Source of the DNA: Pampus argenteus
Lineage: Eukaryota; Chordata; Actinopteri; Scombriformes; Stromateidae
Length of the DNA stretch: 64,000 bases
Direction of reading: 5' to 3'
Assembly (NCBI GenBank): GCA_036937835.1
Contig: CM072873.1
Location: 14,310,001 to 14,374,000 of the forward strand
A program made the position numbers and the translations under genes. Shown one piece after another: positions 56,801 to 64,000 of this stretch (within the stretch, counting starts at the first letter, position 1; each line of letters starts with the position of its first letter). Below the pieces are notes generated by a model. It did not search any database. It was given only the letters and a program-made list of their open reading frames with translations, and was not told the DNA's origin.

Positions 56801-58227
56801 TAAAATCTGTTTTGCTGCCCTGGAAATTTGACAAAAACTCTTTTCTGGTTTGACTGCAATAAATCACGAATATAAACTAACTAGTCAGCTTTGGTTTCAG
56901 GACACTATTTATAAGGCTTACGTACCTTGATCCACTGCTGCGAGATTGACGATAGCTGCTGAAACGTCCCATTCCAGGGCCGCCGCCACCTCCGCCACCA
57001 CCGCCGCCGCCACCACCTCTTCCTCTTCTGGAGCGAGCATGCTCGATAGTGACCCTGAAAAAGAAATGAGTAACAAATTTAAATTTTAATAAAATGTGCT
57101 TTAGAAGGAAATGTAGGTTGTTAATTGTATTTAGTGTTGTTGGAGGATGAAAAAGCTCCATAAGCGTCAACGTTTATTTTACTTTATTTGAACAGACAGA
57201 CTTTGATATAATCTAGAGACAAACACTGTAACTGCAGTATTGACTGAATAATTTAGCAACTGCTTGAAATCTGACAGCTGATGATTTTACCTCAGATTCA
57301 GTTGTAAGCCCTTAATTTAAATAGAATTCATTTTGGATAAAAACACCTCAAAGTCTATTGACAAATGCTAAATAGTGTCACTTGTAGTCCGTGTAATCCA
57401 ATAGAATTAAAATGCCTTTACTCTTACACAAAATGGCAGGTTTTCTGCAAATAAGCTGCAACATCTCATCACTGTATTTTGTACAGACTGAGCTTGATGA
57501 CAACCTGAACGCACCATCTACTTCAAAATCAGGACTTGTTTCAAGCTTTGCGATTTCACTTCTTGCCTTGAAAAAGTTTCAAGCCACACCTGTTGCCACT
57601 GTGACTCGCAAGTACATTAAGAAGCTCTTGTTTTGTGCATTGGTGTATGTCTACAGCACTGTAAACTGAAGTAACTGACAACTATTAAACTCCTACAGAC
57701 TTTGGCACTGCAAGTAATTAACAATGCACATGTGACTTCTTATCATTTCCTTTAATGCTGTGCTTGCAAAATGACAAAGCTGAGTCATGCTGGTAGTACA
57801 GAACTAGTGAAGACATTTTTAACAATTCCTTTTGGTAACAAACCTGCCTATTTATGGCATTTTATTTATATATTGATTATGTTTAGAGTAAAATGTCAAA
57901 GTTTGGGTCTCACAAGACAAAGAAAGCATTATAGATTGGATTTCTTACCTTTCACTACACAATTCTTTGCCGTTCAACTCGTACACAGCATCATCTGCAT
58001 CTCTGTGGTCGTCGAATTCCTGAGAAAGAAAATGTTTTTAATAAAGGCAAAAAATGAATAGGATCACAACTCAAAATCCTCACAAAGTCAGCGACACTAA
58101 CCACAAAGCCGAATCCATTCTTCAAGTTGATTTCCCGGATCCGGCCATATCCCTTGAAAAACTTCTCCACGTCTCTCTCTCTGGCGTGTGGGCTCAAGCG
58201 GCCAATGAAAACACGGCAGCCACTCAT
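53813..58227 (-). CDS. srsf5: Serine/arginine-rich splicing factor 5 (complete)
   Basis: Nuclear SR protein that binds exonic enhancers and promotes splice-site choice. Coding exons: 58102-58227, 57949-58019, 56926-57054, 56176-56245, 54602-54675, 54413-54517 and 53813-54119. They join to 882 bases, 293 residues; human SRSF5 is 272. MSGCRVFIGRLSPHARERDV opens RRM1 with RNP2 VFIGRL and RNP1 NGFGFV; RRM1 ends near residue 73 (VTIEHARSR). A linker holds 13 consecutive glycines (residues 79-91). The second, pseudo-RRM has RLIVENLSSR and the signature SWQDLKD (residues 130-136), typical of two-RRM SR proteins. Residues 192-293 form the RS domain with long RS runs and PEKKTSGGGK. The MSGCRVFIGRL start separates it from SRSF4 and SRSF6. 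Fish often have two copies; which one this is cannot be told. Confidence 0.95.
54676..56175 (-). other. srsf5: srsf5 intron between SWQ and DLKD exons
   Basis: The longest intron inside the srsf5 coding region (1.5 kb; most others are 70 to about 900 bases). Its middle part, about 55300-55850, is much richer in G and C than its flanks and contains strong splice sites on the coding strand (see the candidate poison exon). A-runs occur at 55742-55749 and 56030-56048. Confidence 0.75.
55335..55845 (-). other. srsf5: Candidate poison exon of srsf5
   Basis: On the coding strand an acceptor GCTTTTTTTTATCAG ends at 55846, and a strong donor AATG|GTAAGTAGC lies at 55334-55333. The 511-base stretch between is G/C-rich. 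If spliced in after exon 4 (phase 0, ending SWQ), translation reads Leu-Leu-stop at once, so the RNA would be a decay target. SR genes are known to limit their own level by such exons, often highly conserved, and this intron position is where SRSF5-type genes carry alternative unproductive splicing. The exon limits are predicted, not seen. Confidence 0.5.
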
Positions 58228-59308
58228 TATCTGCTGAAATTTAAATACAAAAGATTAGGCAAATATTTAATTAAATGAGGTTAATAGTTTACAACAGATA
58301 TTATGCATTTAATAATAAATCTTTTACTACTCAGAAATAGCAGATGTTCATGACATAAAGTCAATCAGCATAAACTGAATAAAGTTCAGGAAATAAAATA
58401 ACATTTTGCACTAATTGCTCTATAATTATTTAATTTATTGGTTTCTTGATTATTGATATTTACAAATTACTACAATATTTTTTTTTTACAAATGTAGGCC
58501 AAAAAAAAGTTTCACGTGTCCAGGTCTAAACTGAAAACCACTAAATACACCGAAACTGGCAAACCTGAACTGGATCAAAGCAACAACAGGATCCAGTTCT
58601 GGTTGGACCAGTTTCAATATAGTGGTTTTCATTCAAAACACAGGTTGCTTTCAAAAAACAACCCAGAGAACCTGAAACTCATATTCCAACAATAAACTAC
58701 GTGGCCAGTTTATCAGTTACAGCTCGCTAAAAATTAACGACTCTGCAATAACTCCTTAAGTCAAGGTTACAACGTTCACTTGATTCAACATTATTATTTA
58801 AGAGGTAATACTTATCCAACTTTACCTTCGTCGATATAAACCACAAACTACAGACTCCAAAATGTCCCTAAACAGTCGAATACATTTACTTTGATATATC
58901 TAACGTTAGTTAGTTCACTTACAATCCTTACAAATTGAGTTATCTCTTGGGCCTACCGTCAGCCCGTTAGCCCTTTACTGTGAGGTTAATGCATGGGATC
59001 CACCACAATTTCAAGCGTCGACAGAAAGAATAAATATAAGAGTAGAAAATGGGAATATCGGCCAAATATAGCGGTGGTTATTCTTGCTGTCTGGATTTAT
59101 TGTAAAATATCTTAATTTAAAAAACAACAATAACAGTTTAGCTGTAATTTTTGTGGGTCCGTAAGGGAGTTGTAGCTAACGTTAACTCGCCTCGAGGTCG
59201 AGGCTAGCTAGCTGTCGTTAGCTACAAAAAAACACCGTCCTCCGTTCAAATCACACTTCAGATATAACTTTTAAAACCGTAAAGTCAAATACAGTCATGT
59301 AGTCTCAC

Positions 59309-59440
59309 CTCAGTTTTCTCCCGAGAGCTTCTAAGATCGTTGATGTTTACGTGGCTGGGTAAACGATAACTTTAACAGGATCGTCTCCGCTCTATTCGAC
59401 TGTATCAAAATGGCGAGTTGAGTCCAAAAGAACAGTGAGG
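59309..59440 (-). other. srsf5: srsf5 non-coding first exon
   Basis: The coding exon begins with an acceptor (TTTCAG at about 58234-58239) only six bases before the ATG, so a 5' UTR exon must lie upstream. A good donor CTGAG|GTGAGAC at 59307-59308 marks its end. The upper limit is a guess at the transcription start. Confidence 0.6.
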
Positions 59441-59480
59441 AACCGGGAGGAACAGGAAGTGCTGCCTGCCTGGCTTCACG
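59400..59480 (-). promoter_or_regulatory. srsf5: srsf5 core promoter region
   Basis: The coding strand has CGCCATTTTG (YY1-type word, about 59406-59415) and ACTTCCTGTT (ETS-type word, about 59452-59461) just upstream of the first exon, in CpG-containing DNA without a TATA box. Both words are typical of housekeeping promoters. Function is inferred. Confidence 0.4.
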
Positions 59481-59764
59481 TTGCCAGGTTGGTTATTAAC
59501 TGCTACCGTTAATAACATAATAACTTTGTTAAAGATAATTAAAAAATAAGAAAAGTTTGTCAAACATACAAATAATGAAATGAATTAATGAAAGTAAAGC
59601 TTAACCAAATGAAATACTATAAGATGTTTTTAATTTGGAAAATAATAAGCGAGTTTCCGTGGAATCTTAAAAAGGGCAAAGAGACAGACTTGGCAACCCA
59701 ATTCATAGTTCACATTGCAAGAAGTATATTAACACTGGTGCCACTGTAAATCCAGTGCTCTGCA

Positions 59765-60055
59765 TTAGAGTTGCAACTAACGATTACTTTAACTATCGAT
59801 TAATATGTAGATAGTTTCTCAATTAAGCGGTTAGTTTTCTGGTCTATAAAATAAAAGAAAGCAGTGAAATGTGTCAATCACTGTTTCCCAAAGCCCAGGA
59901 TCAAACCTAAAATGTCTTGCTTTGCACCTACCAACAGTCCACAACAGTCAGGAAATATTCACATTTAACAAGCTGAAACCAGAGAATTTTAGCTTATTTT
60001 TACTGTTGCAGTTTCTGTTTAACTAATTGATGAATCATTGCAGCTCTACCCTGCA
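59765..60055 (+). mobile_element. hAT-like miniature element (CTGCAACTAACGATTA family), best copy
   Basis: Runs from AGAGTTGCAACTAACGATTA, through ACTATCGATTAATATGTAG, TTTTCTGGTCTATAAAATA, CACTGTTTCCCAAAGCCCAG, TAAAATGTCTTGCTTTG and AAATATTCACATTTAACAAG, to a closing TGATGAATCATTGCAGCTCT. The ends are inverted (GAGTTGCAACTAA against AGAGCTGCAATGA in reverse). This is the most complete of six copies in the window. Non-coding; the hAT assignment is from memory of the fish family. Confidence 0.7.
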
Positions 60056-60096
60056 TTAAATAATTCTTAATCAATTAATCACAGTTTTATATAGTT

Positions 60097-60197
60097 ATTT
60101 TCTCTTTTACTAGTAGGCTGTTACCTGTAACAGCAGTTACAGGTAAACTATGCTAGAAACTATGCTAAAAAAAACCCATACTAGTAAAAGAGAAAAT
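60097..60197. repeat. Perfect 19-base inverted repeat with inner hairpin
   Basis: Arms ATTTTCTCTTTTACTAGTA (60097-60115) and its exact complement (60179-60197) enclose a second perfect 10-base pair, TTACCTGTAA (60121-60130) with TTACAGGTAA (60137-60146), and a direct duplication of AAACTATGCTA at about 60146-60169. The perfect arms suggest a recent origin or maintained structure. It could be a tiny transposon relic. Confidence 0.85.
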
Positions 60198-61065
60198 GTT
60201 ATGTTATATTTAATCATAATATTATAAACTATTTTGTTTTTGGCTTTTTGCCTATTAACTTGACATGTCGATTGTGTAATTTACTCATTGATTTCAGTAT
60301 TATGTTCATTTCTACATATTTTATACTATAAAATTATGATATTTGAGAGTATTACGAAATCCAAAAACAGCACAATACATTGTCTAATTTTTTTCCCCCA
60401 TAACACAAACAAACATTAAAAGATTTTTTTTTATATAAATTGTGTCCAAAATATGTAGTGACCCAGATGAAAACTAAACATTCTCTCTGGTGGACAAAAG
60501 TTTGATTTTAAAACTTCCTTTAAAATATTTTTGACATTTCTCTACTGATATTTCTTGATGCTTTGGCTGACATACTGTATACACTGATACTGATATATCT
60601 ACCAGAAGCGAATATTGACTGATATATTGGACCGGTCGATGTATTTAGGGATGGGTGAGGTGGATAAAATCCTTCATCACAGTATGTTTACTGTGTATAT
60701 TTCTGTGTATAATTATGGATATATATGTTAATGTAAGAAATTTTCTAGTACAGTCGGACAGGCATGACTATCTGTTTTTGGCTAATCTAGTGAAAGTGAA
60801 GTTAAATTAACAAATCAAATGTCATACTTTGTCGCATTAATACTAAAGAATATGTAAACATCAAATATTGCCAAAGCAGTCCTGATCACTGATTTGAACA
60901 TTGCCCATATGGCTGAATACAACCATGCATTTATTGGAATAAATAGTATAACATTATTTCTGAGTTGACAAACGTATGTATGTATATATTGTATAAAATG
61001 CCTACCACTACCCATATTTTAGGCTACAAGAGAAGAAGCAAAACATTTCATTGTTATTCCATCTC

Positions 61066-61071
61066 TTTATT
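61066..61071 (-). terminator. desi2: Poly(A) signal of desi2
   Basis: Minus-strand AATAAA, followed by GGAATAACA and a T/GT-rich TGTTTTGCTTCTTCTCTTG stretch, consistent with cleavage near 61045. Confidence 0.5.
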
Positions 61072-61684
61072 CTAGCACTATATCCATCATTCTTGAAATT
61101 GTCTTGGGTTAAGAAAAGGAAATACAAGGTTTAGGTTGACACAGTACAATAGAAAAAAATACCTGTCTGGTCTGCTCTGTAGAAAGACTTTTGGGCATTG
61201 AATAATGATCACTGTACAGCCCCCCGTCAACTCAATATAGCAAAAATCTGAACACAATACACTTGGTGACATGTAAGACTACATCAGAAATGAATAACGA
61301 TATAGCTTATTTAAGAATATGAAGCACTTTATCAAGGAATGAAGATGACACTTCATTATGTCACTAATATAAGTCATGATAACCTTCCTGAGAAAGGGTA
61401 GCTGTCCATGAACACACTACAGCAGGAGGGATGGAAAAAGATTATAATCACATGTGCCCTGGTTTACTGAGCTTTTGCACTTAAAAAAAACAAGCAAAAA
61501 AACCAAGCAAATTAAGTAACTACAAGGAGCCAAAGTTTGTCATCATCGTCATAATAACCACCATATGCTGAAGTATCAGAGGGAGAAATAGTCATGATTT
61601 TTTTTTTTTAACCAGCAAGAATGTTAAATCCACAATAATCATAAATAATTTCATGACATCACATTATCCCGCCATGAGAATATG

Positions 61685-61685
<1 letters not shown>

Positions 61686-61732
<47 letters not shown>

Positions 61733-61735
61733 ATT

Positions 61736-61766
<31 letters not shown>

Positions 61767-61767
61767 T
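61686..61767. repeat. (AT)n microsatellite with interspersed TTT
   Basis: About 80 bases of AT units broken by TTTAT at regular points, inside the probable desi2 3' UTR. It would form a strong AU hairpin in RNA. Confidence 0.95.
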
Positions 61768-61999
61768 CCCTATTCTTAAAATTTTGTGTTTCTGTAAACA
61801 TGTTACAGTTCAGTTCACAGTTGAAATAAATCATCAACATTGAAATATGGTCTTGAAGTACAGATTAAAAAATGAGATCTTTAGAGGTGCTTCTGAATTT
61901 TGTTATTTTTGGCTGGCTTTTCCGCTAGCTAGCATTAGCTACGAAACATCTGTCAAATTCTACTTCAAAGTTAACTTTTAGAACCGTAACGTAAATCTA

Positions 62000-62250
62000 A
62001 CCACACTTTCCTTTTTAAAGTTTTTTTTTAACAAATAAGATATAACATGTTAATTAGTGAGTTTTACATAGATTCTCATTGATGATAGCTGTTTCCACCT
62101 GTTTCTGCTGTGTCCAGTCTTTATGCTAAGCTAACCGGCTGATTGTTGATATTTACCGGACAGTTGCAAGTGTGGTATCAATCTTCTTATCTACACAGTT
62201 CTTGGCAAGAAAATGAATGAATCTCAAAATTATTAGATCAGTGTCACCCA
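62000..62250 (-). repeat. Fish interspersed repeat (AGCACCTC family), inverted copy in desi2 3' UTR
   Basis: In reverse relative to the copy at 8535-8790: ACATGTTAATTAGTGAG, CTGTTTCCACCTGTTTC, GTCTTTATGCTAAGCTAACC and GGTATCAATCTTCTTATC. Same family, opposite strand. Confidence 0.6.
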
Positions 62251-63239
62251 AGAACAATCTACGGGTGTAAATGTTCATTTCCAAGCCTGGAAGTTATCGC
62301 ACCAATATAATATAAAGATCATTTGTATATAAAAGCATAGACAAAAATTGTACTGGGTCACAAAGTCAATAATTGTTAGTGTAGCAGCTTGACTTGCTTT
62401 GTGTCTCTGAGATGTTCACAAATAGTGACTGGGCTACCCAAGGTCGTATGAACAGTGCCTATTTAAACTGAACCGTATTTACCTTTACACTGGCCGGATT
62501 TACTGTTTAAAACAAGTCTCAGTTTAGACAATTTCTTTATACAAAAGGAAAGAGAGAAGAAATACTTGATGGTAAGATCAGACGTGTGGCATCTCAGTTT
62601 AGTTGGATGTTGGTCGTTTTTTTGTCAAATTCTTTCAACATGCAACATTTGGACTCAAAGAACAGTCGAATCCTCTTTAACCTCCTAACTCTCTAAAATG
62701 GCCAAAGTAAACTACTAAAGTTCCACACAAAGAAAGTGGAGTCAACAATATCAACGGAAGGCCACATAGAGGTTATTGAACGAGAACTTGTTAAAACTGA
62801 GCAGATTAACAATTTCCTGGTAATGTCGCTATCAGTAGTTTCAGGTGTCTATACTACAAAAGCAGCTCTGAAGGCAGAGGACAAGGCTGACAGAGGTTTA
62901 AAAGTTCATGGAAAAGACTAATAATAACATACCACAAACAGCAGATCTACAAGTGGTTGTTGTCAAGTCTGAGCCACGATTCAGTGCTCATGGATCGGGT
63001 CAAAGTTCGCCACTGTCTTTCTTACTGTCTTGGAAAGGACAGAAAGGACAGGCAGGGCCTCTCCAGGTCTGAAGTCTTATTCAGCAACTCTTTCCATGAA
63101 GAGACGACTCTTCTTTTCCTGCCTCTTTACTCAGAGGACAAATAGTATGAGGTCAGGTGGTTGTTCGAGCCTACTAAAGCCGCTTCAACCACGAGCAGCG
63201 GTGGCAGAAAGGTCCAGAGGTCAGTGTATGTGAGGCAGT

Positions 63240-64000
63240 TCACACCCTCGTATGGCGACAGCTGTGGGAGGATCCACCAGCACCGGTGGCACCGGCACTG
63301 GACGGGGATGAAGAGTCGTCGTCACTCAACTCGTTATGCTCCTCTTTGTGGAGGCCAAGGCTGATGTGGCTCTGCAGGGCAGCCGGGGTTAACCACTCCT
63401 TGGGTAGGCAGCTCTGCAGGAAGGGGATGCAGGAGCTGAAGTAGGCCAGTCTGTTGACCCAGCGAGGGATTTCCCGTCCACAGAGCAACTAAAAAAAGTC
63501 AAAATATCTGATCATGTGAGCTATAACTTACCATAATATCTTTGTTTTCTTTCTATCGATGAAAAAGTGGCATTAAATTAAACCAATAGATGTGATGTTT
63601 TGTGGATATATTACATGCTTTTATTTCTTATTATTTCTTATTAAAGGGACGCCCCCTATTTTCCAATAACGTATAATACAAAAAATAGTATACAGTAGAA
63701 ATAGTATCAGAAAATGTTTTCTTTTTTTCCTCCAGACTGACCTCAGACAGCGAGGAGGAGAAATGGTTGCAGTTTTTGTGCATGAGGTGGTAGGCGTTGC
63801 CTTTGAATTCTTTACCCAGCTCTTCCATGATTTTATCTATGTCCTCCTCTGTGAAGTCCGTGGTACCCAAAACAATGGCCTCTCTGTTCAGAAAGAAGAC
63901 TTGTCAGCACACTTATCTCTACCATTAACATTACAGTAACGATGTCACAAAGGCATTGTAAGCTAAACTGTGCACACTCACTTGAATTTGAATGTTTCTC
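63240..64000 (-). CDS. desi2: Deubiquitinase/deSUMOylase DESI2 (PPPDE family), C-terminal part
   Basis: PPPDE-fold cysteine peptidase; DESI2 (PNAS-4, PPPDE1) is reported as a deubiquitinase for ribosomal protein RPS7. Exons: part of one at 63982-64000 (ETFKFK), then 63742-63883 and 63240-63488. The blocks EAIVLGTTDFTEEDIDKIME, ELGKEFKGNAYHLMHKNCNH and [20 protein letters not shown], then LAYFSSCIPFLQSCLPKEWL, match DESI2 closely. The Cys in HKNCNHFS is the catalytic nucleophile; its partner His lies in exons beyond the right edge. The C-terminal tail (HNELSDDDSSSPSSAGATGA and on to CRHTRV) is less conserved, as in other vertebrates. Phases join correctly. About 136 of the usual ~195 residues are present. 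Confidence 0.95.

Larger units (their letters stand above)
59481..61044. other. Intergenic region between desi2 and srsf5
   Basis: About 1.6 kb. It contains a long copy of the hAT-like miniature element (59765-60055) and, next to it, a compact inverted repeat (60097-60197). The rest is AT-rich with no gene. Confidence 0.6.
61045..63239 (-). other. desi2: desi2 3' UTR
   Basis: About 2.2 kb without coding signal runs from the desi2 stop to a good poly(A) signal. It holds a long AT microsatellite (61686-61767) and an interspersed repeat (62000-62250). Long 3' UTRs are usual for this gene in vertebrates. The extent is inferred. Confidence 0.5.

Noticed and set aside
56877..57170. Long single open frame around the glycine tract
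   Set aside because: Only 56926-57054 of it is srsf5 exon; the extensions at both ends run through GT donor and AG acceptor sites into intron.

Overview
The window is nuclear DNA from a vertebrate, and the genes and repeats point to a ray-finned fish, probably a percomorph teleost (inference). It holds four protein-coding genes with GT-AG introns, all on the minus strand and therefore read from high to low coordinates. Each protein can be followed exon by exon against its known vertebrate family. Between and within the genes lie fish-type miniature DNA transposons, microsatellites and worn LINE pieces. No prokaryotic, viral or CRISPR-like content was seen.

Layout from left to right. Positions 1-6198 carry the 5' half of dcaf5 (six coding exons, 294 codons; the rest lies beyond the left edge), which encodes a WD40 substrate receptor of CUL4-DDB1 ubiquitin ligases. 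Positions 10140-50552 carry a complete pacs2 of 24 coding exons and 879 residues, a sorting adaptor. Exons 2-24 are packed into 10.1-24.0 kb and exon 1 sits alone at 50.5 kb behind a 26.4-kb first intron. Positions 53813-58227 (non-coding first exon near 59.3 kb) carry a complete srsf5 of 293 residues, an SR splicing factor. Positions 63240-64000 carry the last two coding exons and 19 bases of the one before from desi2, a PPPDE-fold peptidase.

The four genes share no pathway. They act in ubiquitin ligation, membrane traffic, splicing and isopeptide removal, and they are neighbours through inherited gene order rather than an operon. DCAF5, SRSF5 and PACS2 all map to human 14q, while DESI2 maps to 1q, so the order is of interest for fish chromosome history.

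The most interesting points are: a strong candidate poison exon inside srsf5, at the intron splitting the SWQ/DLKD motif; a GC-AG intron in pacs2 fixed by protein homology; a 13-glycine run in the SRSF5 linker; a near-intact inverted-repeat hairpin locus at 60.1 kb; a nested inverted repeat at 31.3 kb; a deleted Tc1-like element with both ends; and several multi-copy miniature elements, two of them in probable 3' UTRs. I found no convincing undescribed system. The large first intron of pacs2 is the likeliest place for unrecognised regulatory sequence, but sequence alone does not show it.
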